Shown piece after piece: positions 1-8,727 of a stretch of 64,000 nucleotides of DNA. The notes under the pieces were generated by a model, which was given only the letters and a program-made list of their open reading frames with translations, was not told where the DNA came from and did not search any database. This DNA is from DAORHV01 sp964458645 (lineage in GTDB: Bacteria; Patescibacteriota; Gracilibacteria; Peribacterales; Peribacteraceae): positions 42,121 to 106,120 of the forward strand of contig CAYWJU010000005.1 of assembly GCA_964458645.1 (NCBI GenBank), read 5' to 3'. Position 1 is the stretch's first letter. Each line of letters begins with the position of its first letter. Both the position numbers and the translations under genes were made by a program.

Positions 1-347
1 TCTACCTCTTTTCCACTTGGCGCCCTGGTCCCACTGTCGGTTGCTGTGTCGTAACTTGCTACATCCGTGAGTGAAAAGTTTCGTTGGGCGATGTTCAACG
101 CCTCGGTGTCTATATCGGAGCCGAAGATTTGTGCAATGTTGGAGCGTCGTATGATGCTAGGGCTGATCAATGCTCCTCCAATGCCACAGAATGGATCGTA
201 CAACACATGGCCCTCCGAAACGGGATTATATTTGGATCCCCTCAAATAGGCTTCGTCCGCGATACGAGGATACAACGACGGTTTCCCAGGTAAGAATTCC
301 AGAATTTTTCCCGGGATAAGGCAGGTGCAGGCGTCGAACTTGTTCAT
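1..347 (-). CDS. AviRa-like rRNA methyltransferase, N-terminal part (cut by window edge)
   Basis: The reverse strand from the ATG at 347 is open to the window edge, giving about 115 residues of an N-terminus. Residues 51-58 read DPFCGIGG, a SAM-binding loop, and residues 77-80 (SDID) fit the acidic end of strand 2 of a Rossmann methyltransferase. The preceding LYPRIADE segment and the spacing resemble AviRa, which methylates a guanosine of 23S rRNA and gives avilamycin resistance. A -10-like TAAAAT at 354-359 lies six bases before the ATG, which supports this start. The catalytic half is outside the window, so the substrate is inferred from resemblance; another RNA or DNA methyltransferase is possible. 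Confidence 0.7.
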   Translation of the reverse strand, partial: MNKFDACTCLIPGKILEFLPGKPSLYPRIADEAYLRGSKYNPVSEGHVLYDPFCGIGGALISPSIIRRSNIAQIFGSDIDTEALNIAQRNFSLTDVASYDTATDSGTRAPSGKEV

Positions 348-378
348 TGCCGTATTTTACAATAAATAATATTTTTGT

Positions 379-645
379 CTATTTTTGCGGTGTGCGCAGT
401 TTCTCGCGCACAGAGTGTGTCATACGCAGAAACGTCATACCCGCAATGATCAGTGCAAGGATGTCATCTGCTTGCCCGAGCAGCGGCAGAACATCCGGCA
501 CGATATCGAATGGGATCACGACGTATGCCATTGCTCCAATAAGCAATAGTTTGGCTGGCAAAGGAGTATTGGGATGAATCGCAGCCCTGAGGAATACGCG
601 TAGAGCATTCCAGGACTGCAGCCATTGGAGCGGTTTTTTTACCAT
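379..645 (-). CDS. DUF1232 (YkvA family) membrane protein
   Basis: This 88-residue protein carries the signature of the DUF1232/YkvA family: a hydrophobic helix leading into VIPFDIVPDVLPLLGQADD (about residues 42-60), followed by a second hydrophobic helix. The family is widespread, membrane-associated and has no settled function. The gene lies 6 bases downstream of the FAM173-like methyltransferase gene on the same strand, so the two probably share a transcript. Confidence 0.8.
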   Translation of the reverse strand: MVKKPLQWLQSWNALRVFLRAAIHPNTPLPAKLLLIGAMAYVVIPFDIVPDVLPLLGQADDILALIIAGMTFLRMTHSVREKLRTPQK

Positions 646-651
646 CTGTAT

Positions 652-1203
652 TTATTGCTTGATGTACAAAATCGCACCGGTGTCCTCACCGTCTGGGGGC
701 AAATCTTTGAATTTGAACGCATGCGACACCACCCTTGTGCCCGGCCGCAGTGTCGTCCAGATCGTGCGTTGAAACTTCTGCATCGTATCGGTTAACAAAT
801 AGCAGAAAATCACGTCGGCATCGCGGTAGTCTTGCTTCCAAAGGTTCTGGAAACGAATGCTGGAATTCTTGCGGAAGAGCGAACGCACCTTGGCGTACAC
901 GAACGTGGGTAGCGACATCTCGAAGCCGATGCCTTTGGCTCCGGCTGCCGCTGCAGCGAACACCATGCGGCCGTCGCCGCAGCCTGCGTCGTAGACGGTC
1001 TCGCCGGGTTTGATCTTCGCCAGGCGCAACATGCCGTCCATGATTTTCTTCGGCGTAGCCACGAACGGTGCTCCGCCGCGCATCACCAAAATTCCCGGCA
1101 GACAGATGAGTAGCGACACGATGGCAACCCATTGCCCAACCGATCCGTTGCCGTACCACAGCATGATGGGAATAGGCGCGAGGAGGAAAATGGCTTCGAA
1201 CAT
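652..1203 (-). CDS. Membrane-anchored FAM173-like SAM-dependent methyltransferase
   Basis: This 183-residue protein has two hydrophobic segments in residues 1-42 and then a class I methyltransferase domain. YDAGCGDGRM (71-80) is SAM motif I and GFEMS (93-97) follows strand 2. The order of membrane anchor, short linker and GDGR loop, and the later NLWK segment, resemble the FAM173 group, whose eukaryotic members methylate lysines of mitochondrial ATP synthase c-subunit or ANT. The bacterial substrate is unknown; a membrane protein lysine is a reasonable inference. TATGCT at 1210-1215 ends six bases before the ATG, which implies a leaderless message. It precedes the DUF1232 gene. Confidence 0.7.
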   Translation of the reverse strand: MFEAIFLLAPIPIMLWYGNGSVGQWVAIVSLLICLPGILVMRGGAPFVATPKKIMDGMLRLAKIKPGETVYDAGCGDGRMVFAAAAAGAKGIGFEMSLPTFVYAKVRSLFRKNSSIRFQNLWKQDYRDADVIFCYLLTDTMQKFQRTIWTTLRPGTRVVSHAFKFKDLPPDGEDTGAILYIKQ

Positions 1204-1295
1204 GGTCGCAGCATACCAGTACCGACACTTCCGTTCCGCTCAAATGTTGTCTATCATGCCGCCTCGCGGAGTCCTTCCGCCCATTCTCTCCTCTT

Positions 1296-2747
1296 ATGGA
1301 TCAAGGTGAAGTCATCCTCCGGTTCTCCGAAGTGTCGTTCTATTACGACGTCCTGAAGCCAATTCTGAAAGACGTCAGCTTCTCGGTCCGCGAGAATGCG
1401 AAGTTGACCATTATGGGTCAGAACGGTGCCGGCAAGAGCACGATCTTCAAGTTGCTCATGAAGGAGGAGAAGCCGAAGTCTGGTGAAATTCATTTGAAGA
1501 AAGGGACGACTATCGGCATCGCCAAGCAGGTCATCCCGCAGTCGGATCTACCGAAGACTGTGCGTGAGTTCTTCGAGGGAGCGTTCGACGAAAAGAAGTA
1601 CGACATTGAGCGGCACATCGCCAAAGTACTCGACGCGGTGAACCTGAAGGCCGATCTCGACAAGAAGATCAAGGATTTTTCCGGCGGTCAGAAAGCTCGT
1701 CTGCTGTTGGCCTACGCGCTCATTCAGGAGCCGGATATTCTGCTGCTGGACGAGCCGACCAACAACCTGGACGCCGACGGTATCAACCATCTTACGGCGT
1801 TTCTGGTCATGTACGAGAAGACTTGCATCGTCATCTCCCACGATGCCGCGTTCTTGAACAGCTTCACGCAGGGTGTGTTGTACCTCGACGCGTTCCGCCA
1901 GAGCGTGGAGCAGTTCGTGGGCGACTACTTCGACGTGGTGGAACAAATCGCCGCCCAGATCGAGCGCGAGAACCGCCAGAATGCCCAGATGGAACGCAAA
2001 ATCCAGGATCAGAAAGATAAGATCAACTTCTTCTCCCACAAAGGAGGAAAGATGCGCAAGCTTGCCAGCAAGATGCGCTCGGGTGTGGAGGAAGCCGAGG
2101 AGAACATGGTCGACGTGCGCAAAGAAGACAAAACCATTCCGCCGTTCACCATCGAAGCCGAGGATTACTCGTTGCCGCTGGTCACCATCAGCTCGGTCAC
2201 GGTCATGAAAGACCACAAGCCGGTGAAGAAAAAGAAGGAGCTCATCGTGCGCCGCCACACGCGGCTGCGCATCACGGGTCCCAACGGCATCGGTAAGACC
2301 ACACTTCTTGAGTTGATCGCGTCCGGCAAAGAGAAGGGTGCCGTACTCGGCCCGGATTTGAACCTGGGCTACTACCGCCAGGATTTCTCTGGCCTGCCGA
2401 TGGACCAGACCGTGTACCAGATTTTGGAATCGGCCATGGAAAAGCCCAGCCACCAGGAAATCTTCGCCACCGCCGCGCGCTTCCTGCTGCCCGGCGACAA
2501 GGTCCAAAATAAGGCCGGGTCACTGTCCGAAGGCCAGAAGGGGTTGCTCTGTTTCGCACGCTTCATGCTGCAGAAGCCGAGTTTGCTCATTTTGGATGAG
2601 CCGACCAATCACATTAACTTCCGCCACATCCCGGTCATCGCCCAGGCGCTGAATGAATACGAAGGTGGCATGATTCTTATCAGCCACGATCAGGAATTCG
2701 TGAACCAGGTCCACACCAACGAGGAGTTGGATTTGGGAGCGCTATAG
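1296..2747 (+). CDS. ABC-F family ATPase
   Basis: This 483-residue protein has two ABC ATPase domains and no membrane segments. Domain 1 has Walker A GQNGAGKS (41-48), signature FSGGQKARL and Walker B LLLDEPTNNLD. A charged, probably coiled-coil linker (about 215-270) follows, then domain 2 with Walker A GPNGIGKT, signature LSEGQKGLL and Walker B LLILDEPTNH. That is the architecture of ABC-F proteins, which act on the ribosome in translation regulation or antibiotic protection. After the second Walker B the usual NHLD reads NHIN, a deviation from consensus. It is shorter than many ABC-F proteins. Which sub-family it belongs to cannot be told here. Confidence 0.9.
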   Translation: MDQGEVILRFSEVSFYYDVLKPILKDVSFSVRENAKLTIMGQNGAGKSTIFKLLMKEEKPKSGEIHLKKGTTIGIAKQVIPQSDLPKTVREFFEGAFDEKKYDIERHIAKVLDAVNLKADLDKKIKDFSGGQKARLLLAYALIQEPDILLLDEPTNNLDADGINHLTAFLVMYEKTCIVISHDAAFLNSFTQGVLYLDAFRQSVEQFVGDYFDVVEQIAAQIERENRQNAQMERKIQDQKDKINFFSHKGGKMRKLASKMRSGVEEAEENMVDVRKEDKTIPPFTIEAEDYSLPLVTISSVTVMKDHKPVKKKKELIVRRHTRLRITGPNGIGKTTLLELIASGKEKGAVLGPDLNLGYYRQDFSGLPMDQTVYQILESAMEKPSHQEIFATAARFLLPGDKVQNKAGSLSEGQKGLLCFARFMLQKPSLLILDEPTNHINFRHIPVIAQALNEYEGGMILISHDQEFVNQVHTNEELDLGAL

Positions 2748-2816
2748 GCACCGAAAATTGCCAGGCTCTTTCGAGCCCGGCGACGCCCCATTGCGTTGTA
2801 CTATCCGCGCGTCCGT

Positions 2817-3155
2817 CTACCATTCGTTTCCGTAGACGCGGGTTTCGTGGTCACGCTGCCGGCCGGCAGCGTCCGTTGATGCTTTGGCGATTAACTCCGA
2901 GAAGCCTTGCGGGCCGCGGTTGGGATCATAGCTTCCGAACACCGTTCCGACACTTCCGTGCCAGAGGGTTTGTACGGTTGAGCTGAGCGACAATTGGCCT
3001 TGGATCAGGCGAATGGTGATGTCTCCTATGTGGAAACACTCCATGTCCTTTCCCCAGCTGCCTTTTGCCACTGCGATTCCTCCGTTTGCATCGAGCACTC
3101 CGACCTTTTCGAGTGCTTCGATGAGCCGCACGGCTTCTACGTTGTCCACCGACAT
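2817..3155 (-). CDS. Hypothetical protein
   Basis: This 112-residue protein is soluble-looking with no signal peptide or membrane segment, and I do not recognise the family. The N-terminus (VEAVRLIEALEKVGVLDA) looks helical; the middle (GDITIRLIQGQLSLSSTVQ) looks like beta strands. It stands alone between the convergent ABC-F gene and the divergent deacetylase gene. The 163 bases before the deacetylase gene are AT-rich and probably hold the promoters of both genes. Confidence 0.55.
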   Translation of the reverse strand: MSVDNVEAVRLIEALEKVGVLDANGGIAVAKGSWGKDMECFHIGDITIRLIQGQLSLSSTVQTLWHGSVGTVFGSYDPNRGPQGFSELIAKASTDAAGRQRDHETRVYGNEW

Positions 3156-3318
3156 ACATCACCTGTGATGAAATGGGCGATAAACACAAAATAAAATATT
3201 ACTAAAAATATGTCAAATTTGATTGAAGGTATCTGCAGATGCATCTTTGTGCTGAATTTCAGGCTACGACGCAACGTGATATGCGGGAATATGCGTACCG
3301 TTTCGCTATTCTGCGCAC

Positions 3319-4074
3319 ATGCGCCGCCTCAGCTTTATTCTGCTCCTTGTGCTTTTCTTGGGCGTGCCGTCCTTGCATGCCGCCACGCCTATCACGCCAG
3401 CACCTCCAACGGTGAAGATTCCGATTTTGGTCTACCACCACGTCCGTGCGACCAAGGGGTATGCCAAGAGTACGTGGAGTTGGAAGATGTCCGTCTCTCC
3501 CGCAACGTTCGAGAAGCAGATGCAGTGGCTGGTCGACAAGGGGTACACCACGGTCGATTTGACCACGGCCGCCACTATTTTGCAGGGAACAGAGCAGGGT
3601 CCGGCCAAGCCTGTCGTCATAACCTTCGACGACAACAATCTTACTGCGTACGACGTGGCGCTACCGATTATGACTGCACGCAACCAGACTGCCACGTACT
3701 ACATCATTACGAACAAGCTGGATACCAACACCACCATCGACCGCGAGCGCGTGAAGGACTTGGTAGCCAAAGGCATGAGCATTCAGTCACATACCATCGC
3801 ACATCCGGTCTTGACCGCCGTTTCGCTCAAACGCCTGGACGCGGAGTTGGTGGAAAGCAAACGCGTGTTGGAGGAGCTGACCGGCAAGCCTGTCTTGCAC
3901 GTTGCATACCCCGGCACCGCGCATAACAAAACCGTACGCGAGCACGCCAAGCAAGCGGGCTACGTCACCGGTACGCTCATGGACCCACGCTGGGCAACTT
4001 CCAAGGACGATCTGTTCAAGCTGCCGCGCATCATGATGACCGACGACACGAACTTGTCGAAGGTTTTGCCGTAG
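3319..4074 (+). CDS. Secreted polysaccharide deacetylase (NodB domain)
   Basis: This 251-residue protein begins with a signal peptide (MRRLSFILLLVLFLG, likely cut after HAA about residue 22). The carbohydrate esterase family 4 fold follows: ILVYHHV (36-42), the metal-site motif TFDD (102-105) and the zinc-ligand motif SHTIAHP (157-163). In this family the paired Asp and two His bind a divalent metal and remove N-acetyl groups from peptidoglycan or other glycans, so this enzyme is probably active outside the cell. TATTCT at 3307-3312 ends six bases before the ATG, implying a leaderless transcript. A degenerate relative lies at 62407-63837. Confidence 0.88.
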   Translation: MRRLSFILLLVLFLGVPSLHAATPITPAPPTVKIPILVYHHVRATKGYAKSTWSWKMSVSPATFEKQMQWLVDKGYTTVDLTTAATILQGTEQGPAKPVVITFDDNNLTAYDVALPIMTARNQTATYYIITNKLDTNTTIDRERVKDLVAKGMSIQSHTIAHPVLTAVSLKRLDAELVESKRVLEELTGKPVLHVAYPGTAHNKTVREHAKQAGYVTGTLMDPRWATSKDDLFKLPRIMMTDDTNLSKVLP

Positions 4075-4133
4075 CCGAGGCTTGTATTTTCACGGGGAAT
4101 GCGTAAATTGTTTTAGTTCTTCAATAATTGACT

Positions 4134-5561
4134 ATGCGCTCAACGTCCAATGTGTGGCTCGTTTTTTGGCTCGTCGCAGTAGCGCAGTTCATGGTCGTGC
4201 TCGACAGTGCCATTACCAACGTCGCGCTGCCGGCCATTCGGGAATCACTGCATTTCGATGCGCATTCGTTGCAATGGGTGGTGACGTCGTATGCATTGAC
4301 CTTCGGCGGCTTCTTGTTGCTCGGCGGCCGTGCGGCCGATCTGTTCGGTCATCGCCGCGTGCTTATGGTCGGCTTGGGTGCGTTCACGCTGTTCTCGCTG
4401 CTCATCGGCGTATCCACGTCGGCGCCCATGCTCATTGCATTGCGCGCACTGCAGGGCGTGTCGTCTGCGTTCATGTCTCCGGCGGCCCTGTCGATTGTCT
4501 TGATCATGTTTGCAGAAGGGGAGCAGCGGAATAAGGCGCTCAGCTATTGGACGACTATTTCAACCGGCGGCGCGGCCGTCGGCCTGCTGCTCGGTGGCTT
4601 ACTGACGCAGTACGTCGGCTGGCGCATGAACTTCTTTGTGAACGTTCCCATTGGAGTCGGCATCCTCGTTGCCATGGCGAAGTTGTTGCCGAAGCACGAT
4701 CCCACCGCGGATCACTCCAACTTGGATATTCCCGGCGCAGTGCTGGTGACCAGCGGACTGACGCTGTTTGTGTATGTGGTAAGTCAGGCACCGGTGTGGG
4801 GCTGGCTGAGCCCCATGACGCTTGGCAGCGGATCTCTGGCAATCATTTTGCTGATTGGCTTTCTCTGGAACGAGTCCGCTCAAACGCATCCGCTCATGCC
4901 GTTATCGATTTTCACCAAACGCAACGTGATGGGCGCGAACATCATGATGGCCCCCATCATGGCCGGCATGTTCGGCATGTTCTTCCTTATTTCGCTCTAC
5001 ATTCAGTCGGTGCTGCAGTACTCGCCGCTGCTTGCGGGCATGAGTTTCCTGCCGTTCCCCATTATCTTGGGCTTCCTCTCTACGCGCGTTGCGCCGTGGG
5101 TAAGCAAGTATGGCTACAAGCCGTTCCTGATCGGCGGTCCGTTGATCGTTGCAGTCAGCATGCTCTGGATGACTCGCCTTACCGTGGACGGAAACTATTG
5201 GATCGACATTTTGCCGAGCATCATGCTCATGCCGGTCGGCCTTGCAGTCACGTTCATGCCGATTATGATCGCAGCGACTTCCGGCGTTGCGCCGAATGAA
5301 TCCGGCTTGGCATCGGGACTCATTAACACCTCGCAGCAAATGGGAGGCGCACTCGGCTTGGCCATTCTTTCCAGTATTGCGGCGTCGGTAACCGCGTCGC
5401 ATATCGGCGAAGGAAAGCTGCCCGCACTTGTCGCCGGATACGATGCCGCATTCCTCGTCGCCGTAGCATTCGTACTCATCGGCACCGTATTGGGTGCACT
5501 CATCATCACCAAGAAAAAGCCCGCACATGGTGCGCACACGCATGCGGTGCATGCACTGTAG
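4134..5561 (+). CDS. MFS drug exporter, DHA2 (EmrB/QacA) family
   Basis: About 475 residues with some 14 hydrophobic segments. VVLDSAITNVALPAI near the N-terminus is the motif-D/C region of 14-helix DHA2 exporters, and GGRAADLFGHRRVLMVG is the loop 2-3 motif A. These proteins use proton exchange to export hydrophobic drugs or other small molecules across the cytoplasmic membrane. A TTG six bases upstream is also in frame, but AATAAT at 4123-4128 would put transcription start on or next to the ATG at 4134, which I prefer. The substrate cannot be read from sequence. Confidence 0.9.
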   Translation: MRSTSNVWLVFWLVAVAQFMVVLDSAITNVALPAIRESLHFDAHSLQWVVTSYALTFGGFLLLGGRAADLFGHRRVLMVGLGAFTLFSLLIGVSTSAPMLIALRALQGVSSAFMSPAALSIVLIMFAEGEQRNKALSYWTTISTGGAAVGLLLGGLLTQYVGWRMNFFVNVPIGVGILVAMAKLLPKHDPTADHSNLDIPGAVLVTSGLTLFVYVVSQAPVWGWLSPMTLGSGSLAIILLIGFLWNESAQTHPLMPLSIFTKRNVMGANIMMAPIMAGMFGMFFLISLYIQSVLQYSPLLAGMSFLPFPIILGFLSTRVAPWVSKYGYKPFLIGGPLIVAVSMLWMTRLTVDGNYWIDILPSIMLMPVGLAVTFMPIMIAATSGVAPNESGLASGLINTSQQMGGALGLAILSSIAASVTASHIGEGKLPALVAGYDAAFLVAVAFVLIGTVLGALIITKKKPAHGAHTHAVHAL

Positions 5562-5567
5562 GAGATA

Positions 5568-6134
5568 TTACCTCGGTGATTGCCGCCGAAGGATGAACAC
5601 GGTCATTGCCGTATTCGTGCAGATCATGACGATGGAATGCAACATGGTGGCGATGTTGTACTGTTGCAACACTGCCAATGTCAGTACATGTCGCAGGACA
5701 TTCATAATGTACAGAATGGAGTTTTCCGTTTGCGGGTAGCGCCACGTTTTACGCAACGTCGGTGCGAATGCGACAATATCGATGATCACCACAATGACAA
5801 CCGAGAGCGTTGGGTCGCGCGTAAGGATCCAGGGAATGATTCCCAAGAGCGCGAGCGCAAGGAGCGCAGTGTCGCGTTTTTGAACGTGGCGGAAGCCGTA
5901 GCGCAAGGAGCACGCAAAAATGATGAGCGTGAAACTTTCCGATATTCCGGTGGGAATCGAGCCCAGGCCGCCGCCTTTCAAGAGTTGCCCGAAGAACGTC
6001 ACGGCCGATACGATCGACCACACCAGCCATGTATAGGGGTGCGGCTCCACCTTTTTTCGAAGGACATCGCGGAGGTATGGCACATTACCAACCACTGCCA
6101 AGAGTACCGCGATGACGGCCAAAATTTCTTTCAT
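5568..6134 (-). CDS. Polytopic membrane protein, possibly PQ-loop-like
   Basis: This 188-residue protein has about six hydrophobic segments. The first third (VGNVPYLRDVLRKKVEPHPY, then TWLVWSIVSA) resembles the first half of PQ-loop/SemiSWEET-type transporters: a helix, Pro-Tyr, a basic loop, then a second helix with Trp. A similar pattern (FAPTLRKTWRYPQTEN) recurs in the second half. The assignment is tentative. TAGACT at 6141-6146 lies six bases before the ATG. It converges on the exporter gene with a 6-base gap. Confidence 0.6.
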   Translation of the reverse strand: MKEILAVIAVLLAVVGNVPYLRDVLRKKVEPHPYTWLVWSIVSAVTFFGQLLKGGGLGSIPTGISESFTLIIFACSLRYGFRHVQKRDTALLALALLGIIPWILTRDPTLSVVIVVIIDIVAFAPTLRKTWRYPQTENSILYIMNVLRHVLTLAVLQQYNIATMLHSIVMICTNTAMTVFILRRQSPR

Positions 6135-6215
6135 GTCCTCAGTCTACAGAGAAGTGCATATCTTGGAACTCGCAGTTGCGACTGGTAGCATGCGCAAGCG
6201 TTTCCACCCATTGCT

Positions 6216-6641
6216 ATGGTTACAGAAGTTTCCAGTTGGCGCCGGAGTAAGAAGGTCCGATTGATCATTATTGGCGTACTGCTGTTTGTCGCCCTTCTGC
6301 TGGCGATCTTCGTACAGAAGGTGCGCCTACTCATGGTCGGGGTCATCGTGTTGTTGCTTGTCGCATTGGGGCTCGAAACGAAGAATACGGATTACGATTT
6401 GGGGAAGTTGATGCAAACCGGATCCATGAAAGAGTCGCGCATTCAACGTGATGAAAAAGGGGATTTAGTCTTGGGTGCGATGTGCGGAGACGCTTCGTAC
6501 AACTGCGATGATTTTACAACCCAGTCCGAGGCGCAAGATGTCTACGAATACTGCAAATTCGGCGCAACCAACGACCCGCATCGCCTAGACGGCGACAAGG
6601 ACGGTATCGCATGCGAGAGTCTGCCTGCAGGTACGCGGTAA
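6216..6641 (+). CDS. Membrane protein with C-terminal excalibur calcium-binding domain
   Basis: This 141-residue protein has two adjacent hydrophobic segments (about residues 14-50) and then an extracellular-type tail. The tail ends with DGDKDGIACES, the calcium-binding loop of excalibur domains (DxDxDGxxCE), and has further cysteines (MCGDASYNC, YCKFG) that may form disulfides. Excalibur domains sit on surface proteins, often with nucleases or cell-wall proteins; no enzyme domain is present here. Function is unknown. Confidence 0.75.
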   Translation: MVTEVSSWRRSKKVRLIIIGVLLFVALLLAIFVQKVRLLMVGVIVLLLVALGLETKNTDYDLGKLMQTGSMKESRIQRDEKGDLVLGAMCGDASYNCDDFTTQSEAQDVYEYCKFGATNDPHRLDGDKDGIACESLPAGTR

Positions 6642-6653
6642 AGTACGAGGCAG

Positions 6654-6836
6654 CTATTGTCCCAATTGCTTCATCATGTCCTCCTGATTTTTACGGTAAG
6701 CGTCGGTATTTTTCTGGGCGGATTTCTGTTGCGTGGCAACGTTTGCTTGTACGGCAACCTGTTGCTTCATGGCAAAAAAATACACTCCGGCACCGACACC
6801 TAGGCCGACAAGTAACAATGCGAGCATTCTCATCAT
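6654..6836 (-). CDS. Small single-pass membrane protein
   Basis: This 60-residue protein has one hydrophobic helix (MLALLLVGLGVGAGVYFFAM) followed by a polar, Gln/Lys-rich tail that is probably helical. TATTCT at 6844-6849 sits seven bases from the ATG at 6836, in keeping with the leaderless pattern and a reason to treat this short frame as real. No family is recognised. Confidence 0.45.
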   Translation of the reverse strand: MMRMLALLLVGLGVGAGVYFFAMKQQVAVQANVATQQKSAQKNTDAYRKNQEDMMKQLGQ

Positions 6837-6887
6837 GAATGCGAGAATACAGAATCAGTGATGGCCTTGGCAACAATCGGGTTCGCT

Positions 6888-7310
6888 CTATTTCTTGGTC
6901 TCGACGTGTTTCTTAAAGTTCTCCAAAATCGCCTGCCAGCCCTGTTGCTGCAGTTCGACCGGATTCTGCGTTTCGCTTTCAAACGTCTCCACGACGCGCG
7001 TTTTTCCGCCTTGTTCTGCGAAGACAATCGAGACAGTCCGTCCGCCTTCGATGACGTAGTCGATCTGTTTGTGCGGCACGACCTGCGTATACGTACCGTT
7101 GAAGTCGAACGAGAAGCTGCCGTCTTTCGCCGCCATAATGTACGAAAACGTTCCGCCGACGCGCAGATCATTCGCGGCTTTCGGACAGTGCCATTCGTCT
7201 GAAGCATGGTTCCACTGCATGATGTCCTCCGGCGTCGTCCAGCATTTCCACGTCTTCTCCACAGGAGCATTCACGATGGTTTCGACGGTAATGAGCTGGG
7301 ATTCGACCAT
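6888..7310 (-). CDS. SRPBCC/AHSA1 family protein
   Basis: This 140-residue protein has the START-like SRPBCC fold typical of the Aha1 C-terminal/polyketide-cyclase-like family: ETIVNAPVEKTWKCWTTPED near the N-terminus, central beta strands (GGTFSYIMAA, FDFNGTYTQV) and a long C-terminal helix (GWQAILENFKKHVETKK). Members bind hydrophobic ligands; many are stress proteins without known ligands. The length is typical. The ligand is unknown. Confidence 0.85.
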   Translation of the reverse strand: MVESQLITVETIVNAPVEKTWKCWTTPEDIMQWNHASDEWHCPKAANDLRVGGTFSYIMAAKDGSFSFDFNGTYTQVVPHKQIDYVIEGGRTVSIVFAEQGGKTRVVETFESETQNPVELQQQGWQAILENFKKHVETKK

Positions 7311-7392
7311 GATTGGAAGAAGGGAAGTCGTGACGATTCTACCATCGTGCCGGATATTTGCGCGCAGGTACCGAATAGAACAGAATTCGCGT

Positions 7393-7662
7393 ATGAAGAA
7401 ACTGTTTTATATCGTCTGCACGATGCTGCTTTGCACGCTGCTTAGCTTTCTTGTGCATCTCGTCGTTTTCATCAGTCTCTTTCCGTACGCAAATCCCAGC
7501 TGCACCGCGCAGATGCCGTTGCTCGCGGTTCTGTGCTTGCTGCCCGCCTGGACGACTTATTCCATAGGCGCCACAGGCATCGTTGCCGGCTATTTCTGCG
7601 GGCAGACCTGGTGGCGGATCATCTACATCGAGAGACGACGCTTCCGCTTAGGAAAACAGTGA
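7393..7662 (+). CDS. Small two- or three-helix membrane protein
   Basis: The 89-residue reading from the ATG at 7393 has a hydrophobic N-terminus (KKLFYIVCTMLLCTLLSFLVHLVVFISL), a cysteine-containing loop and a second hydrophobic stretch, and ends in a basic cluster (ERRRFRLGK) that should face the cytoplasm. The same frame is open upstream, but the hydrophobic start, and a weak CAGAAT box six bases before this ATG, favour it. Its last 15 bases overlap the end of the convergent DUF2000 gene. No family is recognised. Confidence 0.5.
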   Translation: MKKLFYIVCTMLLCTLLSFLVHLVVFISLFPYANPSCTAQMPLLAVLCLLPAWTTYSIGATGIVAGYFCGQTWWRIIYIERRRFRLGKQ

Positions 7663-8082
7663 GAATTTCTTCGTAAACTCCCGCAGAATTTCTGTGTCGC
7701 CGAATAGGCAGATGCCGAAATATTCCAGTTCGGCCTCGGGTGTGGCCTTGGTTTTTTCCTGCTGTTCTGCCGAGGAGCCGACTGTCATGGTGCTCGTGAA
7801 GTCCGTGAACGGAATGCCACGTGCGATGGCTTCGTTGCGCACGGTGCGGATCTGGTTCGAGTTGTCGGCGCGCAACGCGATGAACGGAAAGTGCGAGATG
7901 TTCGGGTGCACGCCGCCGTCTTTGTCTTCGTAGCGCAGGAAGCACATGTCTTCGCGTTTCTCGAAGCCGCCGACCAATCCCGCGGTCATATGGCCGATGG
8001 CGTTCATCAGTTTTCCGGGTTCGATTTTCCTGTTCAGGATGGCAATGAAACGCTTGGACCGTTCGTCGGGCAGGGGATGCAT
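7648..8082 (-). CDS. DUF2000 family protein (peptidyl-tRNA hydrolase II-like fold)
   Basis: This 144-residue protein matches the DUF2000 pattern: KRFIAILNRKIEPGKLMNAIGHMTAGL at the start and FTDFTSTMTVGSSAEQQEKT in the middle. The family has a fold like Pth2 peptidyl-tRNA hydrolases but no demonstrated activity. TAAACT at 8089-8094 lies six bases before the ATG. The stop overlaps the neighbouring membrane protein gene tail to tail. Confidence 0.75.
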   Translation of the reverse strand: MHPLPDERSKRFIAILNRKIEPGKLMNAIGHMTAGLVGGFEKREDMCFLRYEDKDGGVHPNISHFPFIALRADNSNQIRTVRNEAIARGIPFTDFTSTMTVGSSAEQQEKTKATPEAELEYFGICLFGDTEILREFTKKFSLFS

Positions 8083-8170
8083 GTTCTCAGTTTATCAGCT
8101 TTATTTGACCGGGACTCCTTATGCGGTCTTATTCCGGAGCTGCTATCGAGAAGTGCATGGAAGGCATACA

Positions 8171-8722
8171 ATGAAACATATGCGTGCAACATCCCTTATT
8201 TTGCGAAATCGCTGGTTCTGGATCGCTTTACTTCTGATCGTCTACCAAGGCTGTTGGTTGTTATTTCTTCTGCCTCCCAACCTCTTCTACATCGGTCACA
8301 ACGTCTTTTGGAGCGCATTGGGATGGCGCATGATTCAACAGCCGCAATATGTGCTTTGCGCTCTCGTGAGCGTCTCGCTTTTCGTTCTTTCGATCAAAAA
8401 AGACGACAGAATTTTCAAATTCGCGAGTTTGTCCTCTGCTATTTCAAGTGCGTTTTATCTTTCTCTGCCCGACGCGGGCCCTGAACGATGGGATTGGGTA
8501 TGGCTGGCTTTTCTCATGCCCTATAACATCATTTACATTGTCATAGTTGTGCTGATGGGGATTCCGGTATTGGTGTTCCTAAAAAAATTATCCGATACTT
8601 GGCTGAGGTATCTCTTTCTACTCGCCCTCATCGTTGCCCTGTGTTCCTTGAGCACGTGCACGATGAATTCGAGTTGGAATTATTACAGCGAAGGTGGCGG
8701 CTCACCAAGCCTGACACGCTGA
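8171..8722 (+). CDS. Polytopic membrane protein of unknown function
   Basis: The 183-residue reading from the ATG at 8171 has about five hydrophobic segments, with aromatic-rich loops (RNRWFWIALLLIVYQGCWLL at the start) and a polar tail ending GGGSPSLTR. The frame is open further upstream but the hydrophobic part begins here. No family is recognised. It ends 5 bases before the 3' end of the tRNA-Gly gene on the other strand. Confidence 0.5.
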   Translation: MKHMRATSLILRNRWFWIALLLIVYQGCWLLFLLPPNLFYIGHNVFWSALGWRMIQQPQYVLCALVSVSLFVLSIKKDDRIFKFASLSSAISSAFYLSLPDAGPERWDWVWLAFLMPYNIIYIVIVVLMGIPVLVFLKKLSDTWLRYLFLLALIVALCSLSTCTMNSSWNYYSEGGGSPSLTR

Positions 8723-8727
8723 GAGTT

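Noticed and set aside
1548..2507. A 319-residue frame opposite the ABC-F gene
   Set aside because: Fully covered by a gene with two complete ATPase domains.
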